Positions 25,356 through 34,160 of a stretch of DNA of 64,000 nucleotides are shown piece by piece; position 1 is the first letter of the stretch, and each line of letters begins with the position of its first letter. Below the pieces are notes generated by a model. The model searched no databases. It saw nothing but the letters and a program-made list of their open reading frames with translations, and was not told where the DNA came from. This stretch comes from Paludibacteraceae bacterium (GTDB taxonomy: Bacteria > Bacteroidota > Bacteroidia > Bacteroidales > Paludibacteraceae). Both the position numbers and the translations under genes were made by a program. The stretch covers positions 124,001 to 188,000 of the forward strand of contig JAFZPM010000032.1 of NCBI GenBank assembly GCA_017550335.1. The letters are read 5' to 3'.

Positions 25356-27692
25356 ATGAGAAGGAATTTGAAGGAAATCATTCTAATTGGAGCAATGACG
25401 ATAATGGCATCGTGCGCTAACATAATCATAGATCCCATCGACAAGAGAGTGGATGAACTATACGGGCAGATGAGCCAAGAGGAACGTATCGCCCAGCTAT
25501 GCGGCAAGATACACCTGGAGGCATTCTTCCACGAAGACGGCAGTCTCGACACCCTGAAGTGCGAGCGAGAGCTGAAGAACGGCATCGGTCATTTCTCCCA
25601 ATACGCCGTCGGACAAAGGAAGAGTCCGGACGAGCTACGCGACATGGTGGCGAAAATGCAGGACTGGCTGATCCACAACACGCCCAACGGCATACCCGCC
25701 ATCTTCCACGAGGAGGTGCTGAGCGGCATCGCCACCTACGACGCGACCATCTATCCGCAACAAATAGGGCTAGCCTGCTCCTTCAATCCGGAGCTGGCGG
25801 AAACCAAGACACGGCAAACAGCCAACAACTTCAGGAAGATCGGAGGGCGCATGGCGCTGTCACCTATGGTTGACGTAGTCCGCAACCCATCCTTCAACCG
25901 GTTGGAAGAGTCGTATGGAGAGGACGGTTACCTATCCGCAGCCATGGGTGTGGCCTTCGTGAAAGGACTACAAGGCGATGACCTGAAGACAGGCATCGCC
26001 GCCTGCAGCAAACACTTCCTCGGCTACGGGGGAGGATGCGATGCGCCCGAGAAGGAACTGATGGAGGATATCATCCTACCGCACGAAGCCATCATCCGTG
26101 AGGGGAAAAGCCAGTGCATCATGACAGGCTACCATCCTTTCCATGGAACGAAATGCGTGAGGAACGGTCTGTTACAGAAAAATATTCTACGCACTTACCT
26201 CCAATTTGAGGGTACCACCTTCAGCGACTACTGGTCTGTCGATCAATCGGACGAAAGCAAAGACACACTTATGAAGGCGGTCGAGGCCATCAACAACGGC
26301 AACGACGTGGACCTCCCGAACGGAGACTGCTACAAATTCCTACCCGAGGCGATGAAGAAAGGATTGGTAAGCGAGGAGACCCTCGAAGCGGCGGTCAAAC
26401 GTGTACTGAAACTGAAAGCCAAACTGGGATTGCTGGACAAGGACGTGAAGCTCTATGAGGAGGGGCACATCGAGTTCGACACCCCGGAGGAGAGGGAAAC
26501 CGCCTATCAGCTCGCCACGCAATCGGTCGTGCTCCTGAAGAACGACGGAACGCTTCCGCTCATCCGTCCTGAAAAGATATTCCTCACAGGCCCGAACGCA
26601 CATAGCATGTGGGCGATGTTAGGCGATTACACCTACCACTCCATGCGCTACTTCTGGCAACTGAAGATAGAGGACGACATGCACCCGCACATCGTGAGCC
26701 TCAAGGAGGGAATGACCGCCAAACTGCCTCAGGAATGCACATTGGAATACAGCAGAGGATGCGACTGGACAGAGAAGGTGGAGACCATCATCGAAGAGGG
26801 AGGCGACTCACGGGCCGCCTACATGAGATCCATCCAGAACCGCCGCATCGACAGCGGGGAGAAAGCGGATAGCGCGACCGCCCTGAAGATGGCCGCCCAG
26901 AGCGACGTCATCATCGCCGCCATGGGTGAAAACGTCATCCTATGCGGGGAGAACAGAGACCGTACCTCCCTCCGCCTGCCAGGCGAGCAGGAGCAATACG
27001 TGGAAAAACTCATAGCGACAGGCAAACCCGTCGTGCTCATCCTATTCGGCGGACGTGCGCAGGTCATCTCCGGCATCGCTGACAAATGCGCCGCAGTGAT
27101 ACAAGCCTGGTACCCGGGCGAGGAGGGCGGCAACGCTTTGGCGGATATCCTCTACGGCAACGTCAACCCGTCAGGCAAGCTGAGCGTCAGCTACCCAGCG
27201 GAGGAACTACGCGAGTCCATCTGCTACAACTACGGAATCGAGAAAGACAAACGAATCGCCTATCCGTTCGGATTCGGACTCTCCTACACCACCTTCGAGT
27301 ACTCCAACCTGATCATGGACTCCAACTTCCAAACAGCGGAGCCGGAGATCAATCTCAGCTTCGATGTGACCAACACCGGCAAGTATGAGGGCGATGAAGT
27401 GACACAAGTCTACCTCTCGCCTATACACATGCAATTACCTGCGAAAATCAAGCCTATACAACTAATAGGATTCAAACGTGTTTCCTTGAAACCAGGTGAG
27501 ACGAAGAAGGTGGAATTCACCCTCAGCGCAGAACAATTCGGTTTTTACAACAAAGGGAGATGGTCCGTCAACGGAGGAAAGTACATCGTGAAAATAGGCA
27601 CATCCAGCACAGACATCTGTCTGCAAAAGGAGGTCAATCTCGGAGGCGACCAACGCACTACCCTCCTCAGGAAAAAATACTTTGCGGAATAG
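25356..27692 (+). CDS. GH3 family beta-glycosidase lipoprotein
   Basis: A 778-residue predicted lipoprotein (lipobox IMASC, Cys20) of glycoside hydrolase family 3. The TIM-barrel domain has HEEVLSGI, the substrate-binding stretch KHFLGYGGG and the nucleophile loop FEGTTFSDYWSVD with Asp291. The usual residue after the nucleophile is W; here it is Y. The second sandwich domain includes GENRDRTSLRLPGEQ, which probably supplies the acid/base residue. A fibronectin III-like domain closes the protein (about 660-760, FDVTNTGKYEGDEVTQVYL). Known activities in the family include beta-glucosidase and beta-xylosidase; the substrate is undetermined. It has its own promoter and converges on the rsmE gene. 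Confidence 0.92.
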   Translation: MRRNLKEIILIGAMTIMASCANIIIDPIDKRVDELYGQMSQEERIAQLCGKIHLEAFFHEDGSLDTLKCERELKNGIGHFSQYAVGQRKSPDELRDMVAKMQDWLIHNTPNGIPAIFHEEVLSGIATYDATIYPQQIGLACSFNPELAETKTRQTANNFRKIGGRMALSPMVDVVRNPSFNRLEESYGEDGYLSAAMGVAFVKGLQGDDLKTGIAACSKHFLGYGGGCDAPEKELMEDIILPHEAIIREGKSQCIMTGYHPFHGTKCVRNGLLQKNILRTYLQFEGTTFSDYWSVDQSDESKDTLMKAVEAINNGNDVDLPNGDCYKFLPEAMKKGLVSEETLEAAVKRVLKLKAKLGLLDKDVKLYEEGHIEFDTPEERETAYQLATQSVVLLKNDGTLPLIRPEKIFLTGPNAHSMWAMLGDYTYHSMRYFWQLKIEDDMHPHIVSLKEGMTAKLPQECTLEYSRGCDWTEKVETIIEEGGDSRAAYMRSIQNRRIDSGEKADSATALKMAAQSDVIIAAMGENVILCGENRDRTSLRLPGEQEQYVEKLIATGKPVVLILFGGRAQVISGIADKCAAVIQAWYPGEEGGNALADILYGNVNPSGKLSVSYPAEELRESICYNYGIEKDKRIAYPFGFGLSYTTFEYSNLIMDSNFQTAEPEINLSFDVTNTGKYEGDEVTQVYLSPIHMQLPAKIKPIQLIGFKRVSLKPGETKKVEFTLSAEQFGFYNKGRWSVNGGKYIVKIGTSSTDICLQKEVNLGGDQRTTLLRKKYFAE

Positions 27693-27728
27693 ACGACAAG
27701 ACAAAGACTAACATCTAAAGTCTAATGC

Positions 27729-28433
27729 CTACAATTCATTCAACACATGAATCGTATGGCAAGCCATCAAGCCAGCCGTCTCGGTACGAAGACGGCTATT
27801 ACCCAAGGATACAGGCACGAAACCATTCTCCATGGCCAAGCGGACCTCCTCTTCGCTGAAATCACCTTCCGGACCGATCATGATGATCACATCGGATGAC
27901 TTCGTATAGACCTTGGCGAGAGACTTCTTGTCCTCCTCATAGCAATGGGCGATATACTTCTCCCCTTGGAAATCAGCATGTTCCTTGACAAACTGAACGA
28001 ATGGGACCATTTCGTTCAAGGTAGGTAGCGTAGCCTTCTTAGACTGTTTCATAGCGGAGATCATAATCTTCTCCAGGCGGTCCGTCTTCAGCACCTTACG
28101 TTCCGAATGGTCGCACAACAGCGGGGTGACCTCACTCACGCCCACCTCCGTCACCTTTTCGGCGAACCACTCCATACGGTCCATGTTCTTCGTAGGAGCG
28201 ATAGCGATATGGATATGACAAGGGAGCTCGTTGAACTCCTCCTTCTTCTCCAAGACACAAACCTCACACTTCTTATGGTTAGCGAAGGAAATCTCTGCCG
28301 TGTAGTAATTGCCACAGCCATCCACCAACTCCACGGAGTCGCCCTCCTTTAGGCGAAGAACCTTCACCGCATGTTGGGACTCCTCCTCCGAAAGGAAGTT
28401 GGATTTCTCTATATCAGGTGCGAAAAAAAACAT
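27729..28433 (-). CDS. rsmE: 16S rRNA m3U1498 methyltransferase
   Basis: A 234-residue SPOUT-class methyltransferase. The N-terminal PUA-like part has SQHAVKVLRLKEGD and VDGCGNYYTAEI. The C-terminal knot carries the SAM-binding signatures IMIGPEGDFSEEEV and SLGNSRLRTETAGL. The central APTKNMDRMEWFAEKVTEVGV and SERKVLKTDRLEKIM fit RsmE, which methylates U1498 of 16S rRNA. The ATG at 28433 starts the conserved region MFFFAPDI; a longer reading to 28466 would run through the hairpin. It lies downstream of folD, with a palindrome in the 64-bp gap, and may be cotranscribed with it. Confidence 0.92.
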   Translation of the reverse strand: MFFFAPDIEKSNFLSEEESQHAVKVLRLKEGDSVELVDGCGNYYTAEISFANHKKCEVCVLEKKEEFNELPCHIHIAIAPTKNMDRMEWFAEKVTEVGVSEVTPLLCDHSERKVLKTDRLEKIMISAMKQSKKATLPTLNEMVPFVQFVKEHADFQGEKYIAHCYEEDKKSLAKVYTKSSDVIIMIGPEGDFSEEEVRLAMENGFVPVSLGNSRLRTETAGLMACHTIHVLNEL

Positions 28434-28447
28434 ATTCAAAAAATAAG

Positions 28448-28473
28448 TAGGGACACACCGAAACATGTCCCTA
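28448..28473. repeat. REP-like palindrome / hairpin between folD and rsmE
   Basis: Perfect 8-bp inverted repeat TAGGGACA/TGTCCCTA with a 10-nt loop. On the minus strand it is followed by cttatttttt, so it can act as a terminator of folD. Sequences of this gtagggaca palindromic type recur in many Bacteroidales genomes (recalled, not searched). Confidence 0.65.
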
Positions 28474-28497
28474 CATTTGTATTCATCAAAATTCCAA

Positions 28498-29379
28498 TCA
28501 CTTATAAATCGCCTTCTTGCCTGCGAGCAGAGTGTTCTTCAGCAAGGAGCAGATTGTCATCGGGCCCACACCACCTGGAACCGGAGTGATATAGCTACAC
28601 TTAGGAGCCACGTTCTCGAAATCGACGTCGCCCGTCAGTTTGAAGCCAGTCTTCGTGGTAGCGCAAGGCACACGCGTCGTACCCACATCGATCACGACAG
28701 CGCCCTCCTTCACCATGTCGGCGGTGAGGAACTTAGGGGAACCCATCGCGGCGATCAGGATATCAGCTTGGAGCGTCAACTCCTTCAGGTTCTTCGTGCG
28801 GCTATGGCAGATCGTCACGGTAGCGTCGCCCGGGTAAGCCTTCTGCATCATCAGGGAAGCCACCGGCTTGCCGACGATATTGCTACGACCGATCACCACG
28901 CAATGTTTACCCTTCGTGTCGATGTCATAACGCTTCAACAGTTCGAGGATACCCGCCGGTGTGGCGGAGACGAACGAAGGCAGTCCGATAGAGGTACGGC
29001 CCACGTTGATCGGATGGAAGCCATCCACATCCTTGCGGTAATCGATCGCCTCGATCACCTTCTGCTCAGAGATATGCTTAGGCAAAGGAAGCTGCACGAT
29101 GAATCCGTCCACATCGTCATCATGGTTCAACACATCAATTTGTTTGAGGAGTTCCTCTTCCGTCACATCCGCCTCGAAACAGATCTTCGTGGATTTGAAT
29201 CCGACCTGCTCACAAGACTTCACCTTGTGGGCGACGTATGTTTCACTACCTCCGTCATGACCGACAATGATAACAGCCAAATGAGGAGTCTTCTCTCCCC
29301 TAGCCTTTATGTCAGCCACCTCTTGCGCGATTTCCTGCTTGATTTGATCAGCAATCGCTTTTCCGTCAATCAGTTGCAT
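28498..29379 (-). CDS. folD: Methylenetetrahydrofolate dehydrogenase/cyclohydrolase
   Basis: A 293-residue bifunctional enzyme converting 5,10-methylene-THF to 10-formyl-THF. The substrate-binding site is marked by [17 protein letters not shown], which holds the catalytic Lys (YxxxK). [12 protein letters not shown] and [11 protein letters not shown] follow. The NADP-binding half has [17 protein letters not shown], and the end has [16 protein letters not shown]. Every family hallmark is present at normal length. It starts 13 bp after the ffh stop, so it is read from the same transcript. Confidence 0.96.
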   Translation of the reverse strand: MQLIDGKAIADQIKQEIAQEVADIKARGEKTPHLAVIIVGHDGGSETYVAHKVKSCEQVGFKSTKICFEADVTEEELLKQIDVLNHDDDVDGFIVQLPLPKHISEQKVIEAIDYRKDVDGFHPINVGRTSIGLPSFVSATPAGILELLKRYDIDTKGKHCVVIGRSNIVGKPVASLMMQKAYPGDATVTICHSRTKNLKELTLQADILIAAMGSPKFLTADMVKEGAVVIDVGTTRVPCATTKTGFKLTGDVDFENVAPKCSYITPVPGGVGPMTICSLLKNTLLAGKKAIYK

Positions 29380-29392
29380 AAAAATATATTAA

Positions 29393-30712
29393 TTATCTAC
29401 GTCCAATTTTAAATTTACCTCCCTGGTTCTGCGTGATGGCGCGCATCAGCTTGCGGGTCTCGTCGAACTGTTTGATGAGACGGTTCACCTCCTGGATATC
29501 GGTACCGCTACCCTTCGCGATTCGCATGCGGCGGGAGCTATCCAGAATCATAGGATTCGTACGCTCGCGAGGCGTCATGGAATAGATGATCGCCTCGACG
29601 CTCTTGAAGGCATTGTCATCGATATCCACATTCTTCAGCGCCTTGCCGACGCCTGGGATCATGGAAGCCAAGTCCTTCAGGTTACCCATCTTCTTCACCT
29701 GTTGGATCTGCGCCAAGAAGTCATTGAAGTCGAACTGGTTCTTCGAAATCTTCTTCTGCAGCTTACGCGCCTCGTTCTCATCGTATTGTTCCTGGGCACG
29801 CTCCACCAAAGAGACGATATCACCCATACCGAGGATACGGTCCGCCATACGCTCAGGGTGGAAGACATCGATCGCCTCCATCTTCTCACCCGTACCGATG
29901 AACTTGATAGGCTTATTCACCACGGAACGGATGGAGAGGGCGGCACCACCACGGGTATCACCATCCAACTTCGTGAGCACCACGCCGTCGAAGTCGAGGC
30001 GGTCGTTGAACTCCTTCGCCGTGTTGACAGCATCCTGACCCGTCATGGAATCCACGACGAAGAGGATCTCGTTCGGATTGATGGCAGCCTTGATGGCGGC
30101 GATCTCACTCATCATCTGCTCGTCGACCGCCAAACGTCCGGCCGTATCTATGATCACAACATCATGTCCCTTGGATTTCGCCTCCTGTATAGCGTTCTTG
30201 GCGATTGAGACAGGGTCCTTGCTCTCCAGTTCAGCGTAAACAGGCACACCGATCTGCTCTCCCAACACCTTCAACTGCTCGATGGCGGCAGGACGATAGA
30301 CGTCGCAAGCCACCAAGAAAGGATTCTTAGACTTCTTCGTCTTGAGCATATTCGCCAGTTTACCGGAAAAGGTAGTCTTACCGGAACCCTGCAGACCAGA
30401 CATCAAAATCACCGATGGTTTACCATCCAGATGAATATCCGTGGAGGTGCCACCCATCAGTTGCGCCAACTCGTCGTGCACGATCTTGACCATCAATTGG
30501 CTCGGCTTAACCGAGGTGAGCACATTCTGACCCAGCGCCTTCTCCTTCACGGTGTCGGTGAACGTCTTCGCCACCTTATAGTTCACGTCGGCGTTCAAGA
30601 GAGCCTTACGGACATCCTTCAACGTCTCCGCCACATTAACCTCTGTAATCTTACCTTCACCCTTCAGAATCTTGAAGGAACGTTCTAATCTTTCGCCTAA
30701 ACTTTCGAACAT
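29393..30712 (-). CDS. ffh: Signal recognition particle protein Ffh
   Basis: A 439-residue SRP54 GTPase that binds signal sequences and the SRP RNA and targets nascent proteins to the membrane. Domain order is the N domain (1-90), the G domain with P-loop GLQGSGKTTFSGKLA (about 107-121), DTAGRLAVDEQMM and TKLDGDTRGGAALS, then the M domain (about 300-435) with MILDSSRRMRIAKGSGT, which binds the RNA. Length is normal. It is 26 bp downstream of a small secreted-protein gene and 13 bp upstream of folD on the same strand. No -7 box lies in the 26-bp gap, so it may be read from the upstream promoter. Confidence 0.96.
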   Translation of the reverse strand: MFESLGERLERSFKILKGEGKITEVNVAETLKDVRKALLNADVNYKVAKTFTDTVKEKALGQNVLTSVKPSQLMVKIVHDELAQLMGGTSTDIHLDGKPSVILMSGLQGSGKTTFSGKLANMLKTKKSKNPFLVACDVYRPAAIEQLKVLGEQIGVPVYAELESKDPVSIAKNAIQEAKSKGHDVVIIDTAGRLAVDEQMMSEIAAIKAAINPNEILFVVDSMTGQDAVNTAKEFNDRLDFDGVVLTKLDGDTRGGAALSIRSVVNKPIKFIGTGEKMEAIDVFHPERMADRILGMGDIVSLVERAQEQYDENEARKLQKKISKNQFDFNDFLAQIQQVKKMGNLKDLASMIPGVGKALKNVDIDDNAFKSVEAIIYSMTPRERTNPMILDSSRRMRIAKGSGTDIQEVNRLIKQFDETRKLMRAITQNQGGKFKIGRR

Positions 30713-30738
30713 AACCGATTATATATCAATATTTTAAA

Positions 30739-31308
30739 TTATTTTTCCTTTAATTCCGGGATTTGGAAGGAAACGATTTCCTCCATCCACTTCTTTCTGT
30801 TCTTATCCACCGTCTTCGTAAAAGACTGCTCCTTCGTATCGTAATAGCGATGGCGGAAACGCAAAAGCACCACGCGGTCACCCACGCTCTTGTAGCGGCA
30901 GAAGTTCCACTCAAGCACGAAAGGCTTCCCCCCCTGCACATTTCCCTGCGTGTATTCCAGCCAGACCTCATCCGGGAACTTGCTCTCCAATTGGTTGAAA
31001 CTGAACACGATGCTCTGTTCCTTCATGACAGCCAGATCCGCCATTTGGTTCTTCGCCTCATCCTCCTTCGTCTTGCCCTTGCCCGAGAGCTCCAGAACGA
31101 CCTTCTTCTCGAACTTGGCCAAATTATCCTTCGGACGTATGAACTCCTCCAACACCCGTCCGTTCCTTGTCTTGGCGGACCACTTCAGTTGGTAGGACTC
31201 ATCACCCAACGTGAGTTTTTGGAACCCGAAGAAATCCTTTTGGGCGAACGATGCGAACGAGACCAGCATCATGCCAATCCAAATAATCAATCGTTTCATG
31301 TTATCCAT
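30739..31308 (-). CDS. Small secreted protein of unknown function
   Basis: A 189-residue protein with a signal peptide (MKRLIIWIGMMLVSFASFAQ). The start may be 31308 (MDNMKRL) or 31299 (MKRL). The mature part has beta-rich, amphipathic stretches (SYQLKWSAKTRNGRVLEEFIRP, VVLLRFRHRYYD) and no recognised catalytic motif. It is conserved-looking in composition and sits directly upstream of ffh on the same strand, which suggests cotranscription, but no functional link is evident. No clear -7 box was found upstream; TAACTTTA on the minus strand near 31338-31345 is one mismatch away. Confidence 0.65.
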   Translation of the reverse strand: MDNMKRLIIWIGMMLVSFASFAQKDFFGFQKLTLGDESYQLKWSAKTRNGRVLEEFIRPKDNLAKFEKKVVLELSGKGKTKEDEAKNQMADLAVMKEQSIVFSFNQLESKFPDEVWLEYTQGNVQGGKPFVLEWNFCRYKSVGDRVVLLRFRHRYYDTKEQSFTKTVDKNRKKWMEEIVSFQIPELKEK

Positions 31309-31559
31309 AGCCAAATTAATACCTATATTTGAACGCGTAAAGTTACTAATTTTATCAATAGGAAAGTAGATTATTCCGCCATCGAGGGAAAAAAAACAGA
31401 CACGACCCCTCACAAACGACATTTCCCGAAAGTTCAGGAGGTCCCGCGAGCACAGAAGGAATGAGGGTCGTAGGAAGACCTTTCCCATTGGAAATCAACC
31501 GATAGCATAAGTTTCAAAAGGAAAAATAATGTATTTAAACCATAATAAAAAAAAATCAT

Positions 31560-31567
31560 TACCTTTG
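31560..31567 (+). promoter_or_regulatory. -7 box for the pentapeptide-like lipoprotein
   Basis: TACCTTTG, matching TAnnTTTG, 35 nt before the ATG at 31603. The 294-bp divergent interval 31309-31602 shows nothing else recognisable. Confidence 0.6.
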
Positions 31568-31602
31568 CGTAATGTATAATGGTTGTGTGCTTCAATAAGG
31601 AA

Positions 31603-32544
31603 ATGAGGAAATTACTGATAATATTATGCTTAGGGATTTGTTTCGTTTCATGCTCAAAAGCGCAAAACGGAAAAGAATCCACGATGAAAGAATACCAAGC
31701 AAAAGACATCACCAAACTCATCAATAAGGGGAAGGCTGTACTCTTCGTCAACGCCATCATCAAGGGGGACTTGGACTTCTCCGATATCGACGACAGGGAG
31801 ATGACTGCCCCGAACTCCTTCGTCGCGCACGTGCCTAGCACCATCTACTTCCAAAGCTGCGTCTTTTTAGGCGACGTGAAGGGAAACGGATACAAAGAAA
31901 TCAATGGCAAAAAGATACCCGTCAAAGTCCGATTCACCCGCGACGTGCAGTTCATGGATTGCGACTTCAGGAAAAATGTGGACTTCAACGACGCGGAATT
32001 CCAAGCAAGCGCCAACTTCAGCAAATCCGCATTCCGGGGAGAGACCCAGTTCAACAACATCCTCTGCATGGGGCATAAGAACCAGTGGTGGGAATTGGAG
32101 GCGGACTCCACCTTCATGATGTGCGGTTCCACCTTCCGGGGCGACCTCAACCTAATGGATGCGCAATTCAAGCAGGATGCATCCCTGCAAGGAATTAACG
32201 TCAACAACCTACAAATCAGCAATTTGAAAGCGGATGGAAGATTAGACCTCTCCAATGCCAACATCAACGGGTTCCTCCTCTTCAACTACGGGAACTGCGG
32301 AGACGACGTGCAGCTATCCTTCGGCAAGTTCGACGGACGGACGGACATCATCGGCACCACCTTCAACGGAAGATGTGAAATGGAAAGGTCCTTGTTCTAC
32401 GGCGTAGTGAAACTGGACCGCACCGCCTTCAAAGGGGGACTCAACACGGAAGAGGCGCACTTCATCCTTACACCCAACACGGAGGAGACAAGCTTCGCCA
32501 ACGACTCCATCCCCTCATTCATGGGATTTAAAATGAACCAATAG
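31603..32544 (+). CDS. Lipoprotein with pentapeptide-like repeats
   Basis: A 313-residue predicted lipoprotein (signal MRKLLIILCLGICFVSC, Cys17). From about residue 50 to 290 it shows five-residue periodicity with F or L at the central position (GDLDFSDI, VQFMDCDFRKNVDFNDAEFQASANFSKSAFRGETQFNN, GDLNLMDAQFKQDASL, GRLDLSNANINGFLLF). This is typical of pentapeptide-repeat right-handed helices. The start at 31603 follows a -7 box; an upstream ATG at 31579 would add residues before the signal. The C1 protease gene begins 33 bp after the stop, without a clear promoter between, suggesting an operon. Function unknown. Confidence 0.75.
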   Translation: MRKLLIILCLGICFVSCSKAQNGKESTMKEYQAKDITKLINKGKAVLFVNAIIKGDLDFSDIDDREMTAPNSFVAHVPSTIYFQSCVFLGDVKGNGYKEINGKKIPVKVRFTRDVQFMDCDFRKNVDFNDAEFQASANFSKSAFRGETQFNNILCMGHKNQWWELEADSTFMMCGSTFRGDLNLMDAQFKQDASLQGINVNNLQISNLKADGRLDLSNANINGFLLFNYGNCGDDVQLSFGKFDGRTDIIGTTFNGRCEMERSLFYGVVKLDRTAFKGGLNTEEAHFILTPNTEETSFANDSIPSFMGFKMNQ

Positions 32545-32577
32545 TATATTATTCACAACTTCAAAAATATTATCATT

Positions 32578-34032
32578 ATGATGAAATTTTTCAGAAAGAA
32601 GATTGCCGTGATCGCATTATGCGTACCGACGTTCTTCATGGCTTCTTGTTCAGAAGAAGAGGCACAACAAATAATCGACACGATCGTAAGTATCTTCGCC
32701 TCCATGTTGGGCTACGACCCAGAGACAGAGAATTGGGAAGACACGGACGAAGAGTTGGACGGTGACGACGTGACCACCACCAAAAAGAGTTGGGAGCAAT
32801 ATTGCCCACCGGTAGGTAACCAAGGTCAATACGGAACCTGCGTGGCATGGGCCACCTCCTATGGTCTGAAGACCACCTTGAACATGATCGACGGCACATG
32901 GAACACTTCCAACAAGAACAGTGCATCATACCAATGCAGCCCGGTTGACTTGTGGCACACCATGCGTTCCAACTACAGTTCCGAGGTTAGCAACCAATGC
33001 GGCGGATCCAGCTTCGACCCTGCCTTCAAGGCTATGCAGACGAAAGGTGTGGCGACAATGTACGACGTACCTTTCAACAACCAAAAAATGACCTGCGACG
33101 GTGTGTCAGGAAAGGGAAAGACCAGCAATAAGATCAGCACCTACCGTACCGTAGCATACAGTGCGGACATGAGCTCAAACGGCCAAGCTTACGGTATGAC
33201 CGTGGAGAACATCAAAGCGCACTTGGAGAAAGGTCCTCTCGTGATCGGCGCAAGATTGGGTGAGCGTTTCATGTCTTGGAACAGCAGCGCGGTCATCGAG
33301 TCTGACACGAAGGACTACCAAGGACAGCACGCATACCACGCCATGATGCTGGTCGGCTTCGACGACTCCAAGAAAGCGTTCAGGATCCAGAACTCCTGGG
33401 GTAAGAACGACTGGGGCGACAACGGTATGATCTGGGTAGGCTACAACTTCTTCGTGAAACAATTCTGCTTCGGTGTATGGAGCGCAAGCAACAGCTCCAC
33501 CGCAGCCTCAGCGGCCCCTCGCAAATCAACAGGAAACGATATCAGCGTGAAGGTCATCTCCGACGTCGAGCAGAACATGGATGGTGAGAGAATCGTGAAG
33601 TACACCATCACCAACAACGGCACGAACGCTATCGACACGAAGGATTACTCCATCATCTATTTGCTCTTCCAATCAAGAGACCTCTCCAAGAAGCACATCC
33701 TCTTCAACAACGAGAAGAACGTAATCCTCGAGGCTGGACAAAGCGTGACCGTCGAGAAGAAATACAACATCCCTGGAGATGCGAAAGCGGGCAATTACTA
33801 CACCGCACTCATCGCCAACCCTTACGACGAGGTGGATGATGACAACCAGACGAACAACTTCAGCTACGTGGCAGGCAAGGACTTGGCATCCTTCTACGTG
33901 ACAGGTGGTAGATTGTTCAACAATTCCAACGGCACTTCAATCGTAAGTTCTATCATTGACAAGGACCACGCTAACGCTTACAGGAACAGTGAGGTTCAAA
34001 ATTCTTTAATTAGAATGAAAAAAGCGAAATAA
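32578..34032 (+). CDS. C1 (papain-like) cysteine protease lipoprotein
   Basis: A 484-residue predicted lipoprotein (lipobox FMASC, Cys24). The peptidase C1 domain (about 70-300) has the nucleophile motif VGNQGQYGTCVAWATSYG with Cys88 and the oxyanion Gln82, the catalytic His254 in HAYHAMMLVGFDD, and Asn272 in IQNSWGKNDWGDNG. A complete triad is therefore present. A C-terminal beta-sandwich (about 315-430, VKYTITNNGTNAIDTKDYSI) resembles CARDB-type adhesion domains. There is no obvious propeptide; an acidic spacer (DTDEELDGDD) sits between the anchor and the catalytic domain. The start may instead be 32581. It follows the pentapeptide-like lipoprotein and ends before a strong terminator. Confidence 0.88.
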   Translation: MMKFFRKKIAVIALCVPTFFMASCSEEEAQQIIDTIVSIFASMLGYDPETENWEDTDEELDGDDVTTTKKSWEQYCPPVGNQGQYGTCVAWATSYGLKTTLNMIDGTWNTSNKNSASYQCSPVDLWHTMRSNYSSEVSNQCGGSSFDPAFKAMQTKGVATMYDVPFNNQKMTCDGVSGKGKTSNKISTYRTVAYSADMSSNGQAYGMTVENIKAHLEKGPLVIGARLGERFMSWNSSAVIESDTKDYQGQHAYHAMMLVGFDDSKKAFRIQNSWGKNDWGDNGMIWVGYNFFVKQFCFGVWSASNSSTAASAAPRKSTGNDISVKVISDVEQNMDGERIVKYTITNNGTNAIDTKDYSIIYLLFQSRDLSKKHILFNNEKNVILEAGQSVTVEKKYNIPGDAKAGNYYTALIANPYDEVDDDNQTNNFSYVAGKDLASFYVTGGRLFNNSNGTSIVSSIIDKDHANAYRNSEVQNSLIRMKKAK

Positions 34033-34064
34033 ACCGTCTCTTTTCATTGATTATTAAACAACAG

Positions 34065-34103
34065 AAAGGGCGTTCGACTCGAGTTCGGACGCCCTTTGTT
34101 TTT
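34065..34103 (+). terminator. Terminator after the C1 protease gene
   Basis: Stem AAAGGGCGT/ACGCCCTTT (34065-34073 with 34089-34097) followed by gttttt. Confidence 0.85.
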
Positions 34104-34106
34104 AAT

Positions 34107-34160
34107 GTTAGTTCGACGAAATCAATTACGAAACGTTAGTTCGACGAAGTCAATTATGAA
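34107..34160. repeat. Two 26-bp direct repeats
   Basis: Copies at 34107-34132 and 34135-34160, a 28-bp period, share gttagttcgacgaa, one variable base, then tcaatta. They sit between convergent genes and carry no promoter match. Confidence 0.8.

Noticed and set aside
34107..34160. Possible CRISPR array
   Set aside because: Only two repeat units with a 2-bp gap, so no spacers; no cas genes in the window.
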